A DNA stretch of 64,000 nt from an uncultured Blastocatellia bacterium (GTDB lineage: Bacteria; Acidobacteriota; Blastocatellia; HR10). Each line of letters opens with the position of its first letter. Position 1 is the first letter of the stretch. The position numbers were made by a program, and so were the translations under genes. Positions 15,969 through 25,800 of the stretch are shown piece after piece. The stretch is taken from contig CALHAI010000011.1 of NCBI GenBank assembly GCA_937934295.1, positions 1 through 64,000 of the forward strand, written 5' to 3'. The notes beneath the pieces are model-generated. The model was not told the origin of the DNA, ran no database searches, and saw only the letters and a list, made by a program, of their open reading frames with translations.

Positions 15969-18308
15969 CAGCCCACCTTCGGGAGCCGAAGCCTCGCGCC
16001 GGAGCGCTTCCGCCAAGGATCCGCGCTTGCTGAAGGCAATCGCGATCCCCAACAATGCGAGGCACGCCGCAATAATCCCTCCTCGCACCGTCCACGCGAG
16101 CGGACGCGTCGCAAACGGAGCGACCAAGATGCTCACCAAATTCATCACCTTGATCAAGGGATTGAGCGACGGCCCAGCCGTATCTTTGAACGGATCGCCG
16201 ACGGTGTCCCCGATGACGGCCGCCTTGTGCGCTTCGGTCCCTTTACCGCCGAGAAATCCATCCTCGATCTTCTTCTTCGCGTTATCCCACGTCGCCCCCG
16301 TATTCGCCATGAAGACGGCGAGCAACTGCCCGGTCAAGATCGCTCCAGCCAAGAATCCGCCGAGCGCCCCCGGCCCAAGCGCGAAGGCGACCAAGATCGG
16401 AGCGAAGATGCCCAACACGCCCGGTCCGATCAATTCCTTCTGGGCCGTCGCCGTCACGATCTCCACACACTGCCCATAGTCCGGCTTCTCCTTCCACTCC
16501 AGGATTCCCGGCTTCTCGCGAAACTGGCGACGCACTTCTTCAACGACCTGATGCGCGGCTCGTCCGACGGCCTTCAGCGCGAAGGCGGAGAAGAGGAATG
16601 GAACCGCGCCTCCGATCAAGAGGCCGGCGAAGACCTCCGGCAGATTCACCTGAATCCCCTTCTCAAACAACCGCGCTTCATCAATGAACGACTTGAACAA
16701 GGAAACGGCCGCGATCACTGCTGTCGCGATGGCCAACCCCTTGGTGAGTGCCTTCGTCGTATTGCCGATGGCGTCAAGCCAAGCGAGATTCCGTCCGACT
16801 TCTGGGGCCGCCTTGACGCCGGACATCTCGAAGATACCCTGCGCGTTATCGGTGATCGGCCCATAAGTATCCATCGCCAAGACGAATCCCGTCGTCGTCA
16901 GAAGCCCGAGTCCTGCGAGCGCAATCCCATAAGCGGCCAGAGCTGGACTTCCGGCGAAGATGAGGAGCGAAGCCACGATCGTCCCGACGATCGCCAGAAT
17001 TGCCCATACCGTGCTCTCTAATCCCGCCCCCATTCCCGTCAGGAGCATCGTCGCCGCTCCCGTTCGCGTGGAGATCGCCGTCTCGGTCGCCGCCGGCTTA
17101 TCTGGATGCGTGAAGACGTTGGTGATCCAGAGCGTCACCAGGGCGAGCCCGATCCCCATACTCGTGGCCAAGAAGAAACGAGAATCGGGTCGTCCCGTCA
17201 CCGGATCCACCAGATAGAAGACATCCAGGAAGGCGAATCCCACGACCGAACCGAGCCCCGAGACCCAATATCCCACCGTGATCGGGCGCATAGGATCTTT
17301 CACCCCTTCGTTCCGCATGCGCACGCTCCAGATCCCGAGCATGGACGAGAAGACCCCGAGCGCACGCACAAGCAACGGGAACAGGATCAGCTTCAAGGCG
17401 AAGGCCGAGGCGTGCTCCCCATAATACCGCGTGAAGGCCGAATCCAATAGCGTGGCGGCGGCGAGAATGATGGCGGCGACTAACGTCACCTCATAGCTCT
17501 CAAACACATCGGCCGCCATCCCCGCGCAGTCTCCCACGTTATCGCCCACATTATCCGCGATGACCGCAGCATTGCGCGGGTCGTCCTCGGGAATGCCCTT
17601 CTCCACCTTTCCGATCAAATCCGCGCCGACATCCGCCGCCTTCGTATAAATCCCTCCGCCGATGCGCATGAAGAGCGCGGCCAAGCTGCCGCCGAAGCCG
17701 AAGCCCACGAGCACCTTCATCGCCTCTTCCTGAAAGAGCAAGAAGATGATCGTCGCGCCGAGCAGCCCGAAGCCAACGGTGAACATCCCTGAGACAGCTC
17801 CGGCACGAAAGGCCAACTCGAACGCTCGGGGGAAGCTCGTCCGCGCGAGATTCGCCGTGCGCACATTCCCCTTGACGGCCAGCCACATCCCGACATAACC
17901 GGCGCCATAAGAAGCCATCACGCCCATCAAGAAAGCGACAGCGATGCCGGCCGGGAACCTCCAATCCGGATAGACCTTCTGATACACGACGAAGAGCAAG
18001 ACGGTGATCGCCAATACGAACCAGATCATCGTGCGGAACTGCCGGCCGAGATAGGCCATTGCGCCCTCTTGGATCGCGCGCGCGACGCGGACCATTTCCT
18101 CCGGCCCCGGATCCAGTCGGATCACTCGCCGAACGAGAAAAGCCCCATACAAGAGAGCGAGCAGAGCGGATGCCAGGACGGCCCAAAGGATCATCCACTC
18201 TGTGTGTCCCAGCGTCGGCAACGTGATCTCGCCTTCGGACTGCGCCCATGCGCTTCTTGGCGCGGAGAGGAAAAGGAAGAGCAGAAAGCCACCCCATCGC
18301 GCTCGCAT
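15960..18308 (-). CDS. hppA: Membrane proton-pumping pyrophosphatase, K+-independent type
   Basis: A 782-residue, roughly 16-TM pump that uses pyrophosphate hydrolysis to export ions. Substrate motifs are clear: DVGADLIGKVE, DDPRNAAVIADNVGDNVGDCA, and near the C-terminus KAAVIGDTVGDPFKDTAGPS. The diagnostic segment reads GNTTKALTKG with Lys519 where K+-dependent enzymes have Ala, so this should be the K+-independent H+-pumping class. The N-terminus has an extra hydrophobic leader (FLLFLFLSAPRSAWA). Start ATG 18308 follows GGAGGGGTGT. It is the last gene of a minus-strand run with queC, ispH, ribF and DUF1844, and would give a pyrophosphate-driven proton gradient. Confidence 0.95.
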   Translation of the reverse strand: MRARWGGFLLFLFLSAPRSAWAQSEGEITLPTLGHTEWMILWAVLASALLALLYGAFLVRRVIRLDPGPEEMVRVARAIQEGAMAYLGRQFRTMIWFVLAITVLLFVVYQKVYPDWRFPAGIAVAFLMGVMASYGAGYVGMWLAVKGNVRTANLARTSFPRAFELAFRAGAVSGMFTVGFGLLGATIIFLLFQEEAMKVLVGFGFGGSLAALFMRIGGGIYTKAADVGADLIGKVEKGIPEDDPRNAAVIADNVGDNVGDCAGMAADVFESYEVTLVAAIILAAATLLDSAFTRYYGEHASAFALKLILFPLLVRALGVFSSMLGIWSVRMRNEGVKDPMRPITVGYWVSGLGSVVGFAFLDVFYLVDPVTGRPDSRFFLATSMGIGLALVTLWITNVFTHPDKPAATETAISTRTGAATMLLTGMGAGLESTVWAILAIVGTIVASLLIFAGSPALAAYGIALAGLGLLTTTGFVLAMDTYGPITDNAQGIFEMSGVKAAPEVGRNLAWLDAIGNTTKALTKGLAIATAVIAAVSLFKSFIDEARLFEKGIQVNLPEVFAGLLIGGAVPFLFSAFALKAVGRAAHQVVEEVRRQFREKPGILEWKEKPDYGQCVEIVTATAQKELIGPGVLGIFAPILVAFALGPGALGGFLAGAILTGQLLAVFMANTGATWDNAKKKIEDGFLGGKGTEAHKAAVIGDTVGDPFKDTAGPSLNPLIKVMNLVSILVAPFATRPLAWTVRGGIIAACLALLGIAIAFSKRGSLAEALRREASAPEGGLHV

Positions 18309-18389
18309 ACACCCCTCCATCTCCGGCACGAGTGTGCGCCAACCGAAGGGACGCCCCCTTTCAGCCTTCGGGCTGGCTTCATGCCCGCT

Positions 18390-19091
18390 TCACCTCGCAT
18401 AGCGAATCGGATCCGCCACGCCAGCCTCGGCGAAACCGCGACGCCGAAGCTGACAGCTATCGCATCGCCCGCAGGCGAGAATCTCCCCTTCTCGCTCGAC
18501 CGGATCATAGCAGCTCCAGGTGAGCCCGTAATCCACGCCGAGCCCGAGCCCGCACCGAATGATCTCGGCCTTCGTCATCCGCAGCAGGGGAGCATGGATG
18601 CGAAATCGCGCCCGACCTTCCACGCCGGCTCGCGTGGCCAAGCGGGCCATCTCCTCAAACGCCCGCAGATATTCTGGCCGGCAATCGGGATAACCGCTGT
18701 AATCTATGACGTTTGCCCCGAAGAAAATCTCCTCCACCTCAAGCACCTCCGCCCAGGCGAGCGCGAAGGCGAGAAAGATCGTATTGCGAGCGGGGACATA
18801 CGTCGCGGGAATCCCCGATGCGATCTCCTCAGTCGTTCGATCCTTCGGCACAGTCACCATCGGATCGGTGAGCGCCGAACCGCCGATCTCGCGCATGTCC
18901 ACGTGGATGAGGAGATGCCGCGCTGCCCCAAAACGGTGGGCGATCTCTCGCGCCCGCTCCAGCTCCACGCGATGCCGCTGGCCATAGTCGAACGAAAGGG
19001 CATATACGTCGTACCCTTCGGCTCGGGCGATGGCCAAAGTCGTCGTCGAATCTATCCCCCCGCTCAAGAGGACGACGGCCTTCTTCGCCAT
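18390..19091 (-). CDS. queC: 7-cyano-7-deazaguanine synthase QueC
   Basis: 233 residues. The N-type PP-loop SGGIDSTT starts the ATP site, followed by LSFDYGQRH and YVPARNT. The zinc site is at the C-terminus (WSCYDP, CGRCDSC). The enzyme converts 7-carboxy-7-deazaguanine to preQ0 with ATP and ammonia in queuosine synthesis. It begins 6 bp after the ispH stop. queD, queE and queF are not in the window. Confidence 0.95.
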   Translation of the reverse strand: MAKKAVVLLSGGIDSTTTLAIARAEGYDVYALSFDYGQRHRVELERAREIAHRFGAARHLLIHVDMREIGGSALTDPMVTVPKDRTTEEIASGIPATYVPARNTIFLAFALAWAEVLEVEEIFFGANVIDYSGYPDCRPEYLRAFEEMARLATRAGVEGRARFRIHAPLLRMTKAEIIRCGLGLGVDYGLTWSCYDPVEREGEILACGRCDSCQLRRRGFAEAGVADPIRYAR

Positions 19092-19097
19092 ATCGGC

Positions 19098-20063
19098 TCA
19101 CGTGATCACGCGCGCGTTCCCGCCAAGTGGATTCTCCAGGCGCACGATTTCAGAGGGGAGCGCGAAATGCACGTTCTCCTCCTCGGCCTGCATCTCCTCG
19201 ACGGTCTCGGCCCCAAGCGCGCGAAGGTAAGCGATCACGCGCGCGACCAATTCTTCGGGAGCGGATGCTCCGGCCGTCACGCCCACGCTCGTTACGGCAT
19301 CGAACCACTCCCGCCTGATCTCCGTCTCATCATTGATCACATAGGCAGGAACGCCCGCGGCGTGCGCGACCTCGCGCAACCGTTGTGAATTGGAGCTGTT
19401 CTGCGAGCCGATCACGAGGATGAGGTCCACTTCGTGGGCCAGGGCCTTCACGGCATTCTGCCGGTTCTGCGTCGCATAGCAAATGTCCTCCTTGGGCGGC
19501 GCTTCCAAGTGCGGGAATCGGCGCCGCAAGGCCTCGACGATATGCGCCGTGTCCTCCACGCTGAGCGTCGTCTGCGTGAGGTAGACGATTCGCTCGGGAT
19601 TCTCCACCGGCAGGCGCTCCACATCGGCGAGGGAGCTGACCAAGTGCATTGGCGCCTCGCCCATTGTCCCCTCGACCTCCTCATGTCCGGAATGCCCAAT
19701 GAGCACGATCGTATACCCCTCACGCGCGAAGCGCACGGCCTCCACATGCACCTTCGTCACCAACGGACACGTGGCATCAATGACCCGCAGCTTTCGCGCC
19801 GCTGCCTCGGCGCGAACGTGAGGCGAGACGCCATGTGCGCTGAAGATACATGTCGCTCCTTCGGGCACATCGGCGATGCGGTCCACGAAGACGACCCCCC
19901 GTTGGCGCAAGCGCTCGACAATATGGTGGTTGTGGACGATCTCGTGGAAGACGTAAATGGGTGGGGGGAACAACGCGAGCGCGCGCTCAACGATGTCAAT
20001 GGCACGCACGACCCCAGCGCAGAACCCGCGCGGCTTCGCGAGAACGACGCGCCGAATCGCCAT
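19098..20063 (-). CDS. ispH: 4-hydroxy-3-methylbut-2-enyl diphosphate reductase
   Basis: 321 residues. It reduces HMBPP to IPP and DMAPP in the last step of the MEP isoprenoid pathway through a [4Fe-4S] cluster. Cluster Cys are at KPRGFCAG (Cys15), ATCPLV and ICYATQNRQ; HNHH-type and GHxGHEE motifs (HNHHIVE, LIGHSGHEE) bind substrate. SSNSQRL is present. Start ATG 20063 follows GGGGGGAA; the frame opens 42 bp earlier. It lies between ribF and queC on the same strand. Confidence 0.95.
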   Translation of the reverse strand: MAIRRVVLAKPRGFCAGVVRAIDIVERALALFPPPIYVFHEIVHNHHIVERLRQRGVVFVDRIADVPEGATCIFSAHGVSPHVRAEAAARKLRVIDATCPLVTKVHVEAVRFAREGYTIVLIGHSGHEEVEGTMGEAPMHLVSSLADVERLPVENPERIVYLTQTTLSVEDTAHIVEALRRRFPHLEAPPKEDICYATQNRQNAVKALAHEVDLILVIGSQNSSNSQRLREVAHAAGVPAYVINDETEIRREWFDAVTSVGVTAGASAPEELVARVIAYLRALGAETVEEMQAEEENVHFALPSEIVRLENPLGGNARVIT

Positions 20064-20101
20064 GTTCGTTCCCCCCCCTCGCCGTGAAGTCTTCAAGAGT
20101 A

Positions 20102-21085
20102 TCACCCTTCCGGCAAGGCGTCAATTCCCCAAGACGATTCGCCGAGCAGAAAGCGAACGCGCGGATGGGTGAAGTATCGGCGCGCGCGCGCGATATCCCG
20201 CGCGATCTGAGTCCGTAGGGCATCCACGCTCTCGAAGCGTTGCTCCGACCGCAGTCGGCGAAGGAAGCGCAACGCCGCCGGGGCTCCGAGCACCTCCCCC
20301 TCCCAATCCAGAAGATGCGTCTCGACGCTCACGCGGGGATCGCCGCCGAACGTCGGGCGATGGCCGATGTTGGTCACCCCCGGATACCACCGATCGGCAA
20401 AGCGCATGAGGGTGACATAGACTCCCATCGCCGGAAGGATGAGATTCTCGGCATGAAGATTCGCGGTGGGGACGAGGATTTCGCGCCCTCGACCCGATCC
20501 CAAGACGATCCGCCCGCGAATCTCATACGGACGTCCGAGCAGCCGCCGCGCCAAATTCACCCGTCCGGTCCGAAGTAACCGACGAATCGTCGTCGCTCGA
20601 ACCCGATGGCCACGCAAGGTGACCTCCTCGATCTCCACCGCCTGTCGTCCCAATCGTGCCGCGATCTCCCGCGCCAGCTCGATCCGCCCTTGCCGATCCC
20701 GCCCGAAGGCCGCTCCCTTCCCCACGTACAGTTCGCGTGCGTCCAGGCGCCCGAAGACATACGCCAGCAAGAACTCTTCAGCCGAGACGGCCGCCAGTGC
20801 CTGCGTGAAGCGCAAGAGGACGACCTGCTCGATGCCCAGCTCGGCGAAGGCTTCCAGACGTTGTTCGAGCGTCTGCAGAAGCGGGGGCGCCGTCTCCGGA
20901 CGCAAGACCTGTCGAGGATGCGGATCGAAGGTGATGACCGTCGGCGTCACCCCGAGTTCTCGCGCCCGCGTGACGACCATGTGCAAAATCTGCTGGTGCC
21001 CGAGATGAACCCCATCGAAGACGCCGAACGTCACCACCGTGGGGCGCGCGATGGCTTCCTGCCAGAGATCGCGAATGATCCTCAT
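20102..21085 (-). CDS. ribF: Bifunctional riboflavin kinase/FMN adenylyltransferase
   Basis: 327 residues. The N-terminal nucleotidyltransferase has VTFGVFDGVHLGHQQIL (HxGH) and FDPHPRQ. The C-terminal kinase domain shows VLGSGRGREILVPTANL, MGVYVTLM and NIGHRPTF, with the family's late Glu in VSVETHLLD. It makes FMN and FAD from riboflavin. The start at ATG 21085 lacks a strong site. Slight oddity: GRGREILVPTAN replaces the usual GRxLGFPTAN. Confidence 0.93.
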   Translation of the reverse strand: MRIIRDLWQEAIARPTVVTFGVFDGVHLGHQQILHMVVTRARELGVTPTVITFDPHPRQVLRPETAPPLLQTLEQRLEAFAELGIEQVVLLRFTQALAAVSAEEFLLAYVFGRLDARELYVGKGAAFGRDRQGRIELAREIAARLGRQAVEIEEVTLRGHRVRATTIRRLLRTGRVNLARRLLGRPYEIRGRIVLGSGRGREILVPTANLHAENLILPAMGVYVTLMRFADRWYPGVTNIGHRPTFGGDPRVSVETHLLDWEGEVLGAPAALRFLRRLRSEQRFESVDALRTQIARDIARARRYFTHPRVRFLLGESSWGIDALPEG

Positions 21086-21222
21086 CAGTATCCAAAACGA
21101 GACGGAAAGGGGGCGAGCAGCCCTTCGCATTCTCCCGCTCGGGACACAAGGCCCTCAAGGCTCAAAAGGACGAGATCGCCACCCTCCCTCCGGCCGTGAA
21201 CGCACGCAGCGACGACCATGCG

Positions 21223-21657
21223 TTACGCCCCAGCTTCCCGTTCCCTCGGCTGCCGATTCACCAATTGCACGAAGCGCATGCGAAGCTGCGTGAGGGCTCC
21301 ATCGAAGAGCTCCTCCTCCTCACGCGAGAGATTGCCGCGTGTCTTCTCACGCAACGCCCCCAGCCAATCAATCATCTGCTTGGCGGCCGAGAGATCCACG
21401 ACGCGTTTCCCCAAAGCCGGATGTTCCATCATCCCGAGATTGATCTCCGCCGAAGAGATCAGATTCACCAGCAGCTCCACAAAGAGCGGCAATGTCTCGA
21501 CGGCAGGGGGCGAAGGCGCTGACTCCTCGACAGGAGGCGCCATCGTCGGCGCACCCGTCTGCTCTTGCTCCAGAATCTCCGCGCGCAACGTCCCATCCGG
21601 ATTGAAGAGCCGACGATCCGTCACCTTGAATGTGACCTCACCCTCTTTGTTGCTCAT
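21223..21657 (-). CDS. DUF1844-family protein
   Basis: 144 residues. A variable N-terminus is followed by the DUF1844 core (LFVELLVNLISSAEINLG, DLSAAKQMIDWLGALREKT, GNLSREEEELFDGALTQLRM). This small helical family is common in Acidobacteriota and Deltaproteobacteria; its function is unknown. It is the first gene of the minus-strand run that continues with ribF. Confidence 0.8.
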   Translation of the reverse strand: MSNKEGEVTFKVTDRRLFNPDGTLRAEILEQEQTGAPTMAPPVEESAPSPPAVETLPLFVELLVNLISSAEINLGMMEHPALGKRVVDLSAAKQMIDWLGALREKTRGNLSREEEELFDGALTQLRMRFVQLVNRQPREREAGA

Positions 21658-21811
21658 GCGCCCTCACTCCGACCTTCTTCGCCTTCGCTCAATGAGACGG
21701 CGAAGCAGTTATCTTATCACCGCCCCTTCTTCAGCGGCAAGAGAAGCCGCTTCAGAGCGGCATGCCGGACGTCTGACTTCAGCCACCTCATGATGACTTT
21801 TCACCCCCATT

Positions 21812-21824
21812 GGGGAATTTCCCC
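21812..21824. promoter_or_regulatory. Inverted repeat upstream of the sigma-54 promoter
   Basis: GGGGAA-T-TTCCCC is a perfect 13-bp palindrome about 90 bp upstream of the -24 element at 21915. That distance suits an enhancer site for an NtrC-type activator. No second copy was seen. Confidence 0.4.
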
Positions 21825-21914
21825 CAGTGCGACCTCGCGTCAAGTCTAGCCTTTTGGAGAAGAGATCGTTGAAATGAGGCGACTTATGCCTATCCTGGGG
21901 AAGAGCCTCCTTGT

Positions 21915-21930
21915 GGCATGACAGTTGCTA
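21915..21930 (+). promoter_or_regulatory. Sigma-54 (-24/-12) promoter
   Basis: TGGCATGACAGTTGCT matches the consensus TGGCAC-N5-TTGCW with the required 10 bp between GG and GC. It lies 44 bp upstream of the ATG of the Tat-exported Fe-S subunit, whose start is preceded by GGAGG. The operon is therefore probably switched by RpoN and an activator. Confidence 0.7.
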
Positions 21931-21973
21931 AAGGCCACGGTGCAGCAAGGGCAAGTCGTGACAGGAGGCGACC

Positions 21974-22885
21974 ATGACAGGACAGCGATTCCGGCGATCG
22001 CGACGGCAATTTCTCAAGCTGACGGCGCTCGGAGCAGCCGGCACAGCGATGGCGAGCACATTGAGCTCCGACCGCGCGATCTCCAAATCTCCTCCGACTG
22101 GGAGCACTCTCCGGGCATCCACAGGGGATCGCCTTCGGCGAATGCTCGCCGATGTGAGACGGGCTTTACGAAAGCCCGATTCAGAACGCCGGTGGATCAT
22201 GGTCATCGATCCACGCCGATGCGTGGGTTGTCGGGCATGCGTCGTCGCGTGTAAGGCCGAGAACGTCACGCCGCCCGGTGTCTCCTATCGAGAGGTTCCC
22301 GAGGTCGAGCTGGGTTTGTATCCCCAGGTCAATCGTATCTTCATGCCGACCAATTGCATGCAGTGCGACAATCCCCCCTGCCAGAAGGCGGCTCCGGAAG
22401 GCGCGATCGTCAAAAGACCCGACGGGATCGTGGCCATCGACTATACGAAGTTCACCTCGCGCGAAGCCTTCGAAGCCGCGCGTCGCGCGTGCCCATATGC
22501 GGCATTGTATTGGGATGACGGGACGTTCGCCACGACCGGAACGCCCTCTTCGCCCCAGCCGTATGAGACGCGCACCTTCTATGAGTACGATGGGGTCTAT
22601 GCGCGCACCGGCGGAGCTCCTCCGGTCGGGAGCGCGCGCAAGTGCCATTTCTGCGTGCATCGATTGGAAGCCGGGTTGCTCCCGGCCTGCGTCTCGACAT
22701 GCATTGGCGGGGCGATGGCCTTCGGCGATCACAACGATCCCGAGAGTCTCGTCTCCGAGCTGCTGGCGACGCACCGCGTCATCCGCGTGAACGAGCGCGC
22801 GGGGACTCAGCCGCGTGTCTATTACATCGAAGACGAGCTGCCGAACGTGCGGCGGCTCATAAGTTGTACGGTATGTCATCGGTGA
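21974..22885 (+). CDS. Tat-exported Fe-S subunit of a tetrathionate/thiosulfate-reductase-type enzyme, with one cluster lost
   Basis: 303 residues with a Tat signal (RRSRRQFLKLTALGAAG). It has the DMSO-reductase-family electron-transfer plan. Group I has Cys83, 86, 89 and 93; group II has Cys128, 131 and 136 but Ala140 where the fourth Cys belongs; group III keeps only Cys173 (ACPYA), its first three Cys being replaced in DYTKFTSREAFEAAR; group IV has Cys224, 227, 239 and 243. With the family's crossed ligation, this removes exactly the one cluster built from group III plus the last Cys of group II, leaving three complete clusters. The C-terminus ends SCTVCHR, a CxxCH motif at 298-302. The closest match by motif order is TtrB. 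The Mo subunit follows 13 bp later. Confidence 0.8.
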   Translation: MTGQRFRRSRRQFLKLTALGAAGTAMASTLSSDRAISKSPPTGSTLRASTGDRLRRMLADVRRALRKPDSERRWIMVIDPRRCVGCRACVVACKAENVTPPGVSYREVPEVELGLYPQVNRIFMPTNCMQCDNPPCQKAAPEGAIVKRPDGIVAIDYTKFTSREAFEAARRACPYAALYWDDGTFATTGTPSSPQPYETRTFYEYDGVYARTGGAPPVGSARKCHFCVHRLEAGLLPACVSTCIGGAMAFGDHNDPESLVSELLATHRVIRVNERAGTQPRVYYIEDELPNVRRLISCTVCHR

Positions 22886-22898
22886 GAGGGAGAAGCCT

Positions 22899-25800
22899 AT
22901 GGCCGAGAAACGCTCTTCGCACTCCCGGACAGCAAGCGCGGGCCCGACCGCGTACCTGACACGTCGTCGGTTTCTGCAAACGTCCGCCTTACTTGGCGGA
23001 TCGGTCGCGATGATTGCCCGCTCGCGCTGGACGCGCTTTTGGACAGAGGCGACACCGAACGCGCTGGTGGATTACCCACTGGCCAGAGCGGAGAATATCC
23101 TCTACACGACGTGCCTGCAGTGTAATGCCGGCTGCGAGATCAAAGTGAAACTCCTCGATGGCGTCGCCGTGAAGATTGACGGGAATCCGTATGGCCCCAG
23201 GGCGATGTGGCCTCACGTCTCGTATGAGAGTTCGCCGTTCGAGATGGCGGCTCTCGATGGGAGTATCTGCCCGAAGGGACAAGCGGGACTCCAGACGCAC
23301 TACGATCCCTATCGTCTCGTGCGCGTCCTCAAACGCGCCGGCCGAAGAGGGGAGAACAAGTGGATGACCATCTCGTTCGAGCAAGCTCTGGAGGAGATCG
23401 TCAACGGAGGCTTCCTCTTCCGCCATGTCCCCGGCGAGGAGAATCGCTACGTCGAAGGCTTGAAGGACATCTGGGCCCTTCGCGATCCGGCACTCGCCCG
23501 AGCCATGGCCGATGATATCGCCAAGATTTGGGCCGGAAAGATGAGCATCGAGGAGTTCAAGGTCAAATACGCGGCACACCTGGACAAGCTCATTGATCCC
23601 GATCATCCCGATCTCGGGCCGAAGAATAACCAACTCGTCTTCATGTGGGGGCGCTTGAAAGGTGGTCGGTCCGAGTTCCTTACCCGCTTCACCCGCGACA
23701 GCTTCGGATCGGTGAATGCGCATGGACACACGACGGTCTGCCAGGGCTCACTGTATTTCACGGGCAAGGCGATGAGCGAGCAATATGTCGAGGGGAAATG
23801 GAGGGGAGGACGAAAAGCGTACTGGATGGCGGATACGACTCACGCCGAATTCATCATCTATATCGGCGCGAGCCCGATGGAGGGGAATTACGGGCCGCCG
23901 CTGAAGGTCGCGAGAATCACCGAAGGGCTTGTGGAAAACCGTCTGAAGATCGCTATCGTGGATCCGCGGTTCTCCAAAGCGGCGGCGAAAGCGTGGAAAT
24001 GGGTCCCCATTCGGCCCGGGACGGAAGCCGCGCTGGCCCTTGGGATGATCCGCTGGATTTTGGAGAACCACCGCTATGATGGGCGATACCTCGAGAATGC
24101 GAACCGAGGGGCCGCAGAGGCAGCAGGTGAACCGACGTGGACCAATGCCACGTGGCTCGTGAAAATCGAAGCCGATGGCCGCCCTTCGATGTTCCTGCGC
24201 GCCAGTGAGATCGGCTTGGGCGATGCGCACAGCTTCGTCGTCCTTCGCGATGGGTGCCCTGTGGCCTTCCAGTACAACGACACCAAAACGGCCGTCACGG
24301 GCGATCTCTTCGTGGACACGGTGATTCAAGGCCTCCGCGTCAAAAGCGTCTTGCAGTTGGTCTACGAATCGGCCACCTCACGCTCGCTCTCGGAATGGGC
24401 GGAGATCTGTGGCGTCTCGCCCACGGACATCATCGAGCTGGCGCGCGAGTTCACCGCGCACGGAAAGCGAGCCGTCATCGAACCGCATCGCGGCGTCTCG
24501 CAACACACCAACGGATTTTACAACGTCTTGGCCATCATGACGCTCAATCTACTCATCGGTAACCTGGACTGGAAAGGGGGGTTGATCTATGGTGGCGGCA
24601 CGTATGACCAAGTGGGAACGACGGCGGGCAAGCCCTTCAACGTCCTGAAGCATCCGGCCCGAATGACCCCCTTTGGCATCAGCATCATCCGCCACGAAGT
24701 CGAATATGAGAAGACGACGCTCTTCTCCGGCTATCCGGCCAAGCGCAATTGGTATCCCTTCGCGAGTGATATCTACCAGGAGGTCATTCCGTCGGCTGGC
24801 GATGCTTACCCCTATCCCATCAAAGCCCTTTTCATCTACATGGGCACGCCGGTCTACGCCCTGCCGGCCGGGCATACGAACATCGAGATTTTAGCTGATC
24901 CGAAGAAGATCCCCCTCATCGTCGCGAGCGATATCACGATCGGGGAGACCTCGATGTATGCCGACTACATCTTCCCAGACCTCTCGTACTTGGAGCGCTG
25001 GGAATTTCACGGCACGCATCCCTCGATCCCCCACAAGGTCTCGCCCGTGCGCCAGCCGGTCGTCGCACCAGTGACGGAGACGGTGACCGTGTTTGGCGAA
25101 TCCATGCCCCTCTCATTCGAAGCCCTGCTGCTCGGCCTGGCGGAAAAATTGGGCCTGCCGGGATTCGGACCGAATGGGTTCGCTCCCGGGCAGGACCTCA
25201 AGCGTCCGGAAGACCTCTATCTGCGCATGGTCGCTAACATCGCCTTCGGAGACCACCCTGATGGAGCGGACGCCGTTCCCGATGCGAGCGATGAAGAGGT
25301 TCAACTCTTCCTCCAAGCACGGCGCCACTTGCCGGTGACCGTCTTCGACCCCGAACGGTGGGAACGTATCGTCGGCCCGGCGCTTTGGCGCAAGGTCATC
25401 ACAGTGCTCAACCGAGGAGGGCGCTTTGAACCCTACGAGGCGGCTTGGATCGGAGATCATGTCAAGGCGAAGTACGGCAAGCTCATCAACATGTATCTGG
25501 AAAAAGTCGCCACGACGCGGAGCGCGATGACGGGAGAATTCCTCTCCGGCGTCGCGCGCTATCTTCCTATTCGGGACATCCTCGGACGCGAGCTGCCGGA
25601 TGCGGCGACGTTCGATCTGCAGCTCATCACCCATCGCGAGATCTTCCATACGAAATCCCGTACCGTCGCAGACTATTGGCTCCTCGACCTCCTGCCGGAG
25701 AACGCCATCCTGATGAATCCGCGCGATGCCACGCGCTTGGGGCTCGAAGACGGAGACCGCGTGAGGATCATCTCGGCGACCAATCCCGAGGGCGTGTGGG

